Shown in pieces: positions 24,055 to 32,131 of a DNA stretch of 64,000 nucleotides. The notes beneath the pieces were generated by a model. It was not told the DNA's origin. It made no database searches and worked only from the letters and a program-made list of their open reading frames with translations. This DNA is from Thauera sp. GDN1. GTDB lineage: Bacteria; Pseudomonadota; Gammaproteobacteria; Burkholderiales; Rhodocyclaceae. Location of the stretch: the NCBI RefSeq assembly GCF_029223545.1, contig NZ_CP097870.1:1860001-1924000 (forward strand). The letters are read 5' to 3'. A program made the translations under genes and the position numbers. Position 1 is the stretch's first letter; every line of letters starts with the position of its first letter.

Positions 24055-25185
24055 TTGAAGCTGCTGCTGTTCGCCAATACCGAGTGGTATTTGTATAACT
24101 TTCGCCGCTCGCTGGCGGCGGCGCTGCGCGATGCGGGGCATGAGGTGCTGCTGGTGTCGCCGCCCGGCCCCTATGGCGCGCGCCTGCAGGCGCTCGGTTT
24201 CCGCTGGATCGCGGCGCCGATGGAGCGCCGCAGCCTGAATCCGCTGCGCGAGCTGGCGCTCGTCGCCTGGCTGCACCGCCTGGTGCGGGCCGAGCGTGTG
24301 GACTTGGTGCACGGCTTCACTATCAAGTGTGCGGTGTATGGATCGCTGGCGGCGCGCTGCGCCGGGCGCGCGCGGGTGAATGCGGTGGCCGGCATGGGCT
24401 ATGTGTTCACCAGCGCCGACACCCGTGCCCGCATGCTGCGTCCGCTGGTGCGCACGCTGATGCGCGTGGCCCTGGGAGGCAGGCGATCGCGGCTGATTCT
24501 GCAGAACCCGGACGACGTGGCGCTGTTCGATGACGCGGGGCTGGTGCGGCGTGAGCAGATGCGGCTTATCCCGGGGTCGGGCGTAGACTGCCGCCGGTTT
24601 GCGCCGCCGCATGTTGAGGTCGTCCGCGATGCCGGCGCGCGCCTGCGCGTGCTGTTGCCGGCCAGGTTGCTATGGGACAAGGGGGTAGCGGAGTTCGTCG
24701 AGGCCGCGCGGCTGCTGCGTGCGGAGGGCAGGGCGGTGGAGTTCTTGCTCGCGGGCGACCCGGACCCGGGGAATCCGGCCGCCGTGCCCGAGCCGACCGT
24801 GCGTGGCTGGGTGGCCGACGGCGTGTTGACGTGGCTGGGGCATGTGGACGACATGCCAGCGCTTTTTGCGTCGGTCGACGTGGTGGCGTTGCCGAGTTAC
24901 CGCGAAGGCTTGCCCAAGGGACTGATCGAGGCCGGGGCCTGTGGTCTGGCGCTGGTAACGACCGATGCTCCGGGCTGCCGTGAAGTCGTCACCCACGAGG
25001 CGAACGGCCTGCTGGTGCCGCCGAAGGACGCGGTGGCCCTTGCCCGGGCAATCGCGCGCCTCGAGGCCGATCCCGGCCTGCGCAAACGACTCGGCTCTGC
25101 AGCCCGCTCGAGGGCCTTGACGGAGTTCGACGAACGCCATGTCATCGCACGGACCTTGGCGGTGTACAAGGAGTTGTTGAGTTAG
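24055..25185 (+). CDS. Family 4 glycosyltransferase
   Basis: 376 residues, GT-B fold: the N-terminal domain starts MKLLLFANTEWYLYNFRRSL with SPPGPYGARLQALGFRWIAA and VDLVHGFTIKCAVYG; the linker includes IPGSGVDCRRFAPP; the donor domain has LLPARLLWDKGVAEFVEAAR and the E-x7-E motif in SYREGLPKGLIEAGACGLAL. Close to bacillosamine/N-acetyl-sugar transferases used in O-antigen and capsule repeat-unit assembly. TTG 24055 is the likely start. It follows the EpsG-like gene by 75 bases on the same strand. Confidence 0.85.
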   Translation: MKLLLFANTEWYLYNFRRSLAAALRDAGHEVLLVSPPGPYGARLQALGFRWIAAPMERRSLNPLRELALVAWLHRLVRAERVDLVHGFTIKCAVYGSLAARCAGRARVNAVAGMGYVFTSADTRARMLRPLVRTLMRVALGGRRSRLILQNPDDVALFDDAGLVRREQMRLIPGSGVDCRRFAPPHVEVVRDAGARLRVLLPARLLWDKGVAEFVEAARLLRAEGRAVEFLLAGDPDPGNPAAVPEPTVRGWVADGVLTWLGHVDDMPALFASVDVVALPSYREGLPKGLIEAGACGLALVTTDAPGCREVVTHEANGLLVPPKDAVALARAIARLEADPGLRKRLGSAARSRALTEFDERHVIARTLAVYKELLS

Positions 25186-25268
25186 CGGCGTCGAGCGGGT
25201 TGAGCGAACCATCAACGCGGTCGTCAATGCCCAGCGGCAGATACGTTCGGTCCGGCGAGCGCCGACCA

Positions 25269-25780
25269 CGCCTTCCGCCGCTCCTACAGTTCGCTCCGGA
25301 CGTCTTGGTGTATGTAGGAGCGCCGGCAGGCGCGATTGGGGCGGTGGGCTGCGTTGGCGGCGGTGGGCTGCGTCGGCGGCGGTGGTTGCTGGACCGAGCT
25401 GATCGCGGCGGCCGCCGCTCCTACAGGTCGGCCCGGAGGTGGTTCGGCCCGGATCGCGTTGGTGTGTGTAGGAGCGCCGGCAGGCGCGATTGGGGCGGTG
25501 GGCTGCGTTGGCGGCGGTGGTTGCTGGACCGAGCTGATCGCGGCGGCCGCCGCTCCTACGGTTCGGCCCGGAGGTGGTTCGGCCCGGATCGCGTTGGTGT
25601 ATGTAGGAGCGCCGGCAGGCGCGATTGGGGCGGTGGGCTGCGTCGGCGGCGGTGGGCTGCGTCGGCCACGTTGATTGCCGGACCGCTCCGATCGCGGCGG
25701 CCGCCGCTCCTACAGGGCGGCCCGGACGTGGTTCGGTCCGGAGGTGGTTGGTGTATGTAGGAGCGCCGGCAGGCGCGAAT
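25269..25780. repeat. REP/BIME array 10
   Basis: Outward heads GTAGGAGCGCCGGCAGGCGC at 25315, 25467, 25602 and 25757 alternate with inward REPs GATCGCGGCGGCCGCCGCTC. Spacers (GGTGGGCTGCGTTGGCGGCG, GGTCGGCCCGGAGGTGGTTC) match array 8, 6 kb away. The array lies between the convergent 3' ends of the GT4 and lipoprotein genes. Confidence 0.88.
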
Positions 25781-25791
25781 GGTCGCTCAGC

Positions 25792-26544
25792 TCAGCAGCC
25801 GGTACCAGTGCCGGCGGTGATGCAGGGGCTGGCGGGCTTGGGGGTGGCGTTGCCGGCGAGCGTGCGGTTGGCGTTGTGGGCGAGCTGGTCGGCGCGGTGG
25901 CGGCTGAGGATCGGCTTGCCGCCGACGGTGATGGCGGCGAAGAAGTCGTTGCCGGCCGCGCGGTTCTGGCGGGTGAGGCGCTTGAGCTCGCGGATGCGGT
26001 GGTAGCAGTCGGAGAGCACGAGGTCGTGGTGGCAGCCGAGGAGGTGGTAGGTCTCATGCACGGCGACCTGGGCGGGGCTCTGCAGCAGCTGGTTGAGCGA
26101 GCCGCGCTGGCCAACGACGTAGCCGCGAGTATGGGTGGCGAGATCGACGGCGCCGAGCACCTCCACACCAACCAGGCCCCACAGCACGTCGCCGAGATTG
26201 CGGCCAACGAGGGTGAGCTGGCGGTCGCAGGGCGCTTCGAGCGGCTGCATGACCACGGCGGCGAACAGGGCGTCGGCGCCGAAGCCTTCGCGCCGCCAGG
26301 GGCGCACCCAGGGGACTGTGATGTCGATGCCGTAGGCGGCGAACTCGGCCTGGGCCGGAGCGATGATGCGCCGTGCCTGCTCTTCGCTGATGCCGTCGTC
26401 GGCCTGAAGGCAGATGCGGACCGCTTCGGCCGGGCCGAAGTCGAGGCTGTCGCGCAGTGGCGGGTGGTGGGCGCCGACGGTGGTGCAGGCGGATAGGACG
26501 GTGAGGGCGAGCGGAGCAAGGATGGCGGCGAGTTTGGCGAGCAT
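25792..26544 (-). CDS. Lipoprotein with metzincin zinc-protease motif
   Basis: 250 residues. Signal peptide with lipobox LSAC (Cys20), so it is lipid-anchored outside the cytoplasm. The motif AVHETYHLLGCHHD (His163, Glu164, His167, Gly170, His173, Asp174) fits HExxHxxGxxHD of metzincins, a zinc endopeptidase signature. The rest (Cys-containing loops, DITVPWVRPW, IRELKRLTRQNRAAGNDFFA) I do not recognise. The C-terminal 30 residues are low in complexity and end in GTGTGC near a REP, suggesting the 3' end may have been replaced by repeat-adjacent sequence. Substrate unknown; envelope or matrix protein processing is plausible. Confidence 0.65.
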   Translation of the reverse strand: MLAKLAAILAPLALTVLSACTTVGAHHPPLRDSLDFGPAEAVRICLQADDGISEEQARRIIAPAQAEFAAYGIDITVPWVRPWRREGFGADALFAAVVMQPLEAPCDRQLTLVGRNLGDVLWGLVGVEVLGAVDLATHTRGYVVGQRGSLNQLLQSPAQVAVHETYHLLGCHHDLVLSDCYHRIRELKRLTRQNRAAGNDFFAAITVGGKPILSRHRADQLAHNANRTLAGNATPKPASPCITAGTGTGC

Positions 26545-26860
26545 CGGGCGCGCGGTGAGGGACCGCTGCCCGTGGTGCGCAGGTTGCCAGCTTGCACGCC
26601 GCGAGCGGTCGGGTCACCGAAGAGGGGGTGATGAGCGCGTCGACGCAAGGGATATGCCGTGTTTTGAAAGGTGTTTTAGGTCAAGGGGTTGGCCGGTTTT
26701 CGCGGTTTGGGCGCGGGCCGGGCTGTAAAAATTTCCGACGCTTTTGAGCTGACGCCGTTCGCGGCTGCCGCTCCCACATGGATACGCCCGCCCCGTGGGC
26801 GCGGCGCGTGGTTGAGGGCGGGCCGCCGTGGTCGCGCCTGCCGGCGCGCCTACAGGGAGG
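26545..26860. other. Intergenic region with degenerate REP halves
   Basis: About 316 bases between the lipoprotein promoter side and the 3' end of the hybrid kinase. Two degenerate inward REP-like stretches (TTCGCGGCTGCCGCTCCCAC near 26758 and GTCGCGCCTGCCGGCGCGCC near 26831) are present. No gene seen. Confidence 0.4.
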
Positions 26861-29650
26861 CTAAGGGGGCGCGGCCGGCAGGAGGGGCTGGCACAGGCTC
26901 AGCAGCCGGGGCATTTCGCCGCGTTCGGCGAGTGCGCGGGCTTGTGTGGCGAAGTCCGACCAGGCGGGGTTTTCGGCGGTGAGGGTGTCGGCCCAGTCGA
27001 TGAGATCGGAGATGGCGCCCATGCGGACCAGGGCGAGCGCTTCGGCGAGGCGAGCTGCATCGGGGTACGCGAGGGCGGCAGTGTCTTCCGCGGTGGATGC
27101 GGGTGAGGCGCATTCGAGGCCGAGCAGGTCGGCAAGGGTCTGCCGCAAGAGCAGCAGGCTGACCGGCTTCGAGAGGATGGCGGAGAAGTGCTCGCGTGCG
27201 GGCTTGGCGGCGTCGGGCGAGCTGGCCGTGCGTGCCGCGGCGTCCATCGATTGCGTCTGCAGCAGCGTCGACGCGGCAGCGGCGATCGCCGCGTCAGGCG
27301 TCGCGGTCAGCAGCACGACCGGCAGCTCGGGCCATTTCCCGCGCGCCCCGGCCAGCACGTCCTCGCCGCTGGCGAAGGGCATCTTGAGGTCAGTCAGCAC
27401 CAGGTCCGGTACGGGCGTGGCCGGGTTGGCGAGCAGGGTGAGGGCGTCGTGGCCGTTGGCGATGGGCAGCGCGGTGAAGCCCTGGCTGCGTAGTTCGACA
27501 CACAGCAGGTTGCGGATCTCGTGGCTGTCTTCGACGACCCAGACGCGGCGGCCATCGCCGTCGAGTTCGGGCAGGTTGTCTTCGCGGCAGGTTTGGTGGG
27601 GGTAGGAGAGGGCATCTTCGGAGGCGGGCTTGATGTGCATGGTGACGCGCATGCGCGTGCCTTGGCCGGACGTGCTTTCGGCCTGGATGTGCCCGTTCAT
27701 GCAGTCTGCCCATTGCTTGGCGATGGCCAGGCCGAGCCCGAGGCCTTCGTGGCTTTCGGTGGCCTTGAGGCGCTGGAAGGGCTCGAAGATGTGGTCGAGC
27801 TCGCCGGGCGCCATGCCGGGGCCGGTGTCTTCAACCATGAAAACGATGGGCAGGGGCTCGTCGGCGTTGCCCTCGCCCTGGCACTGCACGCTGAAGCGGA
27901 TGTGGCCGTGGTGGGTAAACTTGGCGGCGTTGTCGAGCAGGTTGATGAGGATCTGGCGCAACCGCTTTTCGTCGACTTCGATGACCGCCGGCAGCGCGCA
28001 GCTTAACTGGTAGTCGAAGCGGTTGTGGGTGCGGCGGGCGAGTGATTCGCCCTCGGCGGCGATGCTGTTGAGCAGGCTCGCGGTGTACACCGGGAGCGGC
28101 TGGAGGGCGTCGGGCTGGCTGCTGCCGCGGGCGTAGTCGATGAGGTCGTTGAGCAGGCCGAGCAGGTGCTGGGCGCTGCGGCGAATGACGCGGCCGTTGT
28201 CGGCCTGGCCGCCGCCATTGCCAATGATGAGGTCGGCGTAGCCGAGGATGGCGGTGAGCGGCGCGCGCAGATCGTGGCTGACGCGGGCGAGAAAGTCGCT
28301 TTTGGCGCGGTTGGCCTCGTCGGCGTCAATGAGGGCGTTCTGCAGGGCGCGCGTACGGCGCTCGATGGCGGCCTCGAGCCGTGCGTGCTCCTTCTGCTGG
28401 GCTTGCAAGCGGGCGTTTTGCCGACTCAGTGTGTCCTGGTGTTGGGTGATGGTGCGGCGGACGACACCAAGCATCGCGGCGCAACCCAGGCCCGCGGCAT
28501 ACACCATCGACAGGGTTACGTTGGAGATCTCGCTGGGCGGGAGGATGCCGAGCATGACGAGCATGCGCGCCAGGACGGTCCCCCACAGCCCGCTCAGGGC
28601 GACGATGAACAGCCCGAAGTTCGGATGGCGCCTGCGCCAGGCCGACACGAGTAGAAAGGGATAGGCCAAGCATAGCACCGTGAGGCAGCCGAGGAAGGCC
28701 GTCGCCAGCACCTGTACGTCGCCGAAGGGAGCGCCAAGCGCGAGCGCGAAGCCTGCAAGGCTGATGCCAAGCAAGACTTTGCCCAAGACCGATGCTTTGT
28801 CGGCGGCCAGGAAGCTGTGGATGAAAGCCGCCGCCAAGCCCAGCGACATGTTCAGGAAGAAGACCGGTGCTCGGATTGCTGGCTCGCCACCCGCAGTAAT
28901 CAGGAAGCGGTAAAGGTATCCCTTGATGGCAAGCTCGCATGCGACGGCCGAACACATCCACAGCGCGAGCATGATGAAGGGCAGGTCGCGACGGTAGAGC
29001 GCGCTGACCAGCAGGTATATCGCTACGGCGAGCAAGGCGCCCGCGGGTACGAGGAGCTGGAGGTCTGCAGCGGCTTCCCGTTCGCGGTAGTGGGTGGGGT
29101 CCCAGATGCTCACATCCAGGGCTGTCAGGGTGCGCCCGTGGATGCGCAGGAGGAGCAGTGCCTCTTCGCCAGGGGCGAGTGTTACCGGGAACAGCGATTC
29201 CTTGCCGGGGATGGGGCGGGCGGTGAGTGGGCGGGCGACGCCCCCGGGCCACGAGGCTTCGACGCGGCTGCCGCTGGCGTCGAGGCGGTAAACATCGACA
29301 TATTCCAGGCGGGCATGCCCGAGCGACAGCCAGCGCGTTACCGCACCGCGAGATGCGTTGCCGACGCGTAGCTGCAGCCAGAGTGTGGCAGTCGTGAAGC
29401 CGAAGCGCAGCGCGAGTGGCGAGGCGGGAACGACACCAGGACGGCGTGCGGCTTCTTCTGGGGTGAACTGGCCGCTGGCGTCGCGGTGAACAGACATCGC
29501 ACCGAGCAGATTTCTCGACTGCGTCACGGTGCTGATGTCCACGCTGGCCGCGTGGGCAGGCGGGCTTGCAAGCCAGGCAAGGCAGAGGATGATCACAAGG
29601 ATTTGCGCAAGGTTGGGTGTGCGCCAAGTGCCGCGAGTTAAGGGGCGCAT
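26861..29650 (-). CDS. Hybrid histidine kinase with 7TMR-DISM sensor
   Basis: About 929 residues: signal peptide (1-36), a DISMED2-like periplasmic sugar-binding-type domain (about 40-190), a seven-helix 7TM-DISM block (about 197-400), a coiled coil, HisKA with SHDLRAPLTAILGYADLI (His about 459), HATPase (NLLDNAAKF, DTGPGMAP, GLGLGLAIAK), and a C-terminal receiver with VWVVEDSHE and LTDLKMP (Asp about 754). An atypical Ala-rich insert lies before the receiver Lys in LSKPVS. The ATG overlaps the stop of the upstream AraC-type regulator (29650-29652). Probably senses an extracellular carbohydrate-like ligand and signals to that regulator, and so to the divergent adhesin genes. Confidence 0.9.
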   Translation of the reverse strand: MRPLTRGTWRTPNLAQILVIILCLAWLASPPAHAASVDISTVTQSRNLLGAMSVHRDASGQFTPEEAARRPGVVPASPLALRFGFTTATLWLQLRVGNASRGAVTRWLSLGHARLEYVDVYRLDASGSRVEASWPGGVARPLTARPIPGKESLFPVTLAPGEEALLLLRIHGRTLTALDVSIWDPTHYREREAAADLQLLVPAGALLAVAIYLLVSALYRRDLPFIMLALWMCSAVACELAIKGYLYRFLITAGGEPAIRAPVFFLNMSLGLAAAFIHSFLAADKASVLGKVLLGISLAGFALALGAPFGDVQVLATAFLGCLTVLCLAYPFLLVSAWRRRHPNFGLFIVALSGLWGTVLARMLVMLGILPPSEISNVTLSMVYAAGLGCAAMLGVVRRTITQHQDTLSRQNARLQAQQKEHARLEAAIERRTRALQNALIDADEANRAKSDFLARVSHDLRAPLTAILGYADLIIGNGGGQADNGRVIRRSAQHLLGLLNDLIDYARGSSQPDALQPLPVYTASLLNSIAAEGESLARRTHNRFDYQLSCALPAVIEVDEKRLRQILINLLDNAAKFTHHGHIRFSVQCQGEGNADEPLPIVFMVEDTGPGMAPGELDHIFEPFQRLKATESHEGLGLGLAIAKQWADCMNGHIQAESTSGQGTRMRVTMHIKPASEDALSYPHQTCREDNLPELDGDGRRVWVVEDSHEIRNLLCVELRSQGFTALPIANGHDALTLLANPATPVPDLVLTDLKMPFASGEDVLAGARGKWPELPVVLLTATPDAAIAAAASTLLQTQSMDAAARTASSPDAAKPAREHFSAILSKPVSLLLLRQTLADLLGLECASPASTAEDTAALAYPDAARLAEALALVRMGAISDLIDWADTLTAENPAWSDFATQARALAERGEMPRLLSLCQPLLPAAPP

Positions 29651-30555
29651 CACGCGGCGCCGGACGGATGGCCGGGGCCGCCGGCTGGCTTCGCCTCCGA
29701 AGGTACATCGTCGCCGGCGTCCTTGCCGGCCTTGTCGCGGCTGCCCGCGCCTTCCGGCCGGGCGTTGCGGAACTGGCGGGGCGGCATGCCGAAGCGCTCG
29801 CGGAAGGCGGTGGAGAAGTTGGCTGCATTGCCGTAGCCAAGGTCGGTGGCAATGGTCTGTATGTCCAGCCCGGTCTCGCGCAGTAGCCGGCCGGCTTCCT
29901 TCATGCGCACCTCGCGCAGGTAGTTGAGCGCGGTGACGCCAGTGAATTTGCGGAAAGCTTCGTTGAGGTTGCGCGTGTTGGTGCCGACAGCACGCGCGAG
30001 TTCCGACAGCTCTGGCGTTTCGGCCAGGTCGGCGAGCAGCAGCCGTTGTGCGGCCCTGTACACGCTGTGCTCGACCGATGACGCGGACTGCCCGTTGCCA
30101 CTCTGCGGATCTGTCATTTGCCCATCGCTCGTCGACCCTTTTGCAGGGCGTGCATCTGGACTCTGCGGGGCAAGGTGGATGGCGACGCGGAGTCGCACCT
30201 CATCGAAGTGGTAAGGCTTCGTGATGTAGTCAACGGCGCCTTCTGACAGGCCGAGCACCCTTTCTTCGGGTAGCGCTGCAGCGGTCAGGAAGATGAGCGG
30301 GATGGCGGCCGTAGTGGGATCGGCCTTGAGCAAGCGGCAGGCGGCAATGCCATCGCAGCCGGGCATGCGGATGTCCATAAGGATGAGGTCGGGCAGGACG
30401 TAGCGCGCTTTTTCGACGGCGTCATGACCGTCGGTGCCGATGTAAAGGCGATAACCCTGTCGGCGTAGAAGGTCGACGAGGAGTTGGCGATCCTCCTCGC
30501 GATCATCGACCAGAAGAATGCGTGCCGATAGAGGGGGGCGTGGCCTGCTGAGCAT
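29650..30555 (-). CDS. Response regulator, receiver plus AraC-type DNA-binding domain
   Basis: 301 residues. The receiver (about 10-130) has ILLVDDREED, Asp61 in LILMDIRMPGCDG and Lys in DYITKPYHFDE. After a polar linker, the C-terminal AraC domain (about 165-270) shows LSELARAVGTNTRNLNEAFR and IATDLGYGNAANFSTAFRER, the two helix-turn-helix units. It is the first gene of a two-gene operon with the hybrid kinase (overlapping stop/start) and is divergent from the adhesin genes across about 190 bases of AT-rich DNA (30556-30745). A local regulator of that locus is the simplest reading. Confidence 0.92.
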   Translation of the reverse strand: MLSRPRPPLSARILLVDDREEDRQLLVDLLRRQGYRLYIGTDGHDAVEKARYVLPDLILMDIRMPGCDGIAACRLLKADPTTAAIPLIFLTAAALPEERVLGLSEGAVDYITKPYHFDEVRLRVAIHLAPQSPDARPAKGSTSDGQMTDPQSGNGQSASSVEHSVYRAAQRLLLADLAETPELSELARAVGTNTRNLNEAFRKFTGVTALNYLREVRMKEAGRLLRETGLDIQTIATDLGYGNAANFSTAFRERFGMPPRQFRNARPEGAGSRDKAGKDAGDDVPSEAKPAGGPGHPSGAA

Positions 30556-30745
30556 GGGTGCGATTGTTCCAGCGAGGTAAGTATTTAGCTAGTAATCAAT
30601 GTTGATGGTCGTAAAGTTTTTATTTTTCCAAAACATTTTCGCGTTCTAGCAAATGTATGCATCGACTCGGTGATGAGAATCTGCCTGCAAGGCGTAGCAA
30701 CACGGCGCCGGCATACCGACAAGACCATGACAGGGAGAGCGAACT

Positions 30746-31198
30746 ATGAATGCGCGTCCTCAATACTCGAAAGTGCAGGGTCGCCAACTGTTTCAAGGGC
30801 AACAGCTTGCGCTCGCGCTTGCGCTGACCTTGCCAGGGGCCACAGCCTGGGCGCAGCCCGGGAGTGCGTCTTATGTGGGGTCGATGAGCACGAACGGCTC
30901 GGGCGGTTCGGTTTCGGCCTCGATCATGTGGGCAACAAGCAGCAGTGGCAGCAACCTCACCTCCATGCAGATGCACCAGTTGGCGGGCGATAGCGCGGCA
31001 GCGGTCGAGATGGCCAAGAAGGGAATCCTTTACCTGAATGGCGCATCGATTTCAGTGCAGGCCATCGGGGCGCAGACGATCGTCAGCACGACGATTATCG
31101 GCGACGGTAACGCGGTGGATGTCGATGCGGTGCAGGACGCGCTGAACACGGGTGATGTAAGTGTGCGGGATGTGTCGATCAGCGACATCGGGCTGTGA
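30746..31198 (+). CDS. Small secreted protein, HfaA/curli-subunit-like position
   Basis: 150 residues. N-terminal Sec signal (hydrophobic LALALALTLPGATAWA, cleavage after AWA). The mature part is small, Ser/Gly-rich and Cys-free (GSASYVGSMSTNGSGGSVSA, then short beta-like strands ending DVSVRDVSISDIGL). No family recognised by sequence. Its place as first gene before a CsgG/HfaB-like lipoprotein and a large repeat protein mirrors hfaA-hfaB-hfaD of stalked bacteria, where the first gene is a small fibre-forming anchor protein; that role is inferred from order only. Ribosome site GGGAGAG lies before ATG 30746. Confidence 0.55.
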   Translation: MNARPQYSKVQGRQLFQGQQLALALALTLPGATAWAQPGSASYVGSMSTNGSGGSVSASIMWATSSSGSNLTSMQMHQLAGDSAAAVEMAKKGILYLNGASISVQAIGAQTIVSTTIIGDGNAVDVDAVQDALNTGDVSVRDVSISDIGL

Positions 31199-31247
31199 TG
31201 CCTGATCCGCGCCAGGTCGAGACCACACAGGGAGAGGGTGGCGGGCG

Positions 31248-32081
31248 ATGACGAATTCTTTGATGAGATGGGGCCAGGCAGCGCTGGCTGCGGGCGCGCT
31301 GCTTAGCCTGCCCGGCTGCCAATCGACGTTAGGTGCGATGCAGGGTGAGGGCCGGGCTGTTGAAGTGCCGGTGACGATCGCCCGGCTGCCGAGCGTGGTG
31401 CAGCCCTATCCGCGCATCGAACAGGTCCTTGAGTGCGTGCGTAGCACCGGCGCGCTTGCGGGCAAGACCTTTGTGGTGGGGCCGTTCGCCGATAGCACTG
31501 GCAAGATCAACGCGGTGGCGAACGGCGCGACCGGCGCCTTCGTGCCGCAGGGCGGCAGCGCGTCCTACATCACCGACGCGATCGCCAAGGCGGGCGGGCG
31601 GGTGATCTCGACCTACTTCGGGCCGCCGGCGATCCAGGCCCCCGCGCAGTACATGATCAACGGCATCTTCAACACGCTGGACTTCGGCACCGCGTATTAC
31701 GCCGACCTGCAGGTGGCCGGCATCGGCCCGGTGGTGCAGATCGGCTGGGCGCAGCTATCGCTGTCGATCCAGCTCGACGAGGCGGGAACGCGGCTCAACC
31801 GCCAGATGAGCATGATCCAGCGCCCGGTGCGCTATTCGCAGCTGGGCTTGACGGCCGGCAAGTCGATCAACGGCAACCTGGTCACCGGCCAGGCCGGCAT
31901 GCAGAACCAGGAGCGCCTGCAGTTCGAGGCGCTCAACGGGCCGGTGGCGCTCGGCGTGGTCGATGTGCTGATGAAGGAGTTTCCCGTTGCAAGAGAGGTG
32001 TGCAAGCCGCTGGTGGCCGACTTGCTGACGCCGGTTCCGATGCCCACTGCGCAGCAGCCAAAGCCCAATGTGCAGAACTGA
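31248..32081 (+). CDS. CsgG/HfaB-like outer-membrane export lipoprotein
   Basis: 277 residues with lipobox LPGC (Cys at about 24). Core segments AGKTFVVGPFADSTGKINAV, GSASYITDAIAKAGGRVIST and MINGIFNTLDFG resemble CsgG/HfaB proteins, whose oligomers form the outer-membrane pore for curli or holdfast-anchor proteins. ATG 31248 follows GGAGAGGG. It sits 49 bases after the small secreted gene and 50 bases before the large repeat protein, which has no export barrel of its own; this protein is the likely secretion channel. The C-terminal Pro/Gln-rich tail is longer than I expect for CsgG. Confidence 0.65.
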   Translation: MTNSLMRWGQAALAAGALLSLPGCQSTLGAMQGEGRAVEVPVTIARLPSVVQPYPRIEQVLECVRSTGALAGKTFVVGPFADSTGKINAVANGATGAFVPQGGSASYITDAIAKAGGRVISTYFGPPAIQAPAQYMINGIFNTLDFGTAYYADLQVAGIGPVVQIGWAQLSLSIQLDEAGTRLNRQMSMIQRPVRYSQLGLTAGKSINGNLVTGQAGMQNQERLQFEALNGPVALGVVDVLMKEFPVAREVCKPLVADLLTPVPMPTAQQPKPNVQN

Positions 32082-32131
32082 TGTGCCCCCCCAACCGCAA
32101 CCTTACGAAAGCAGATCCCTGGAGAGCAATC

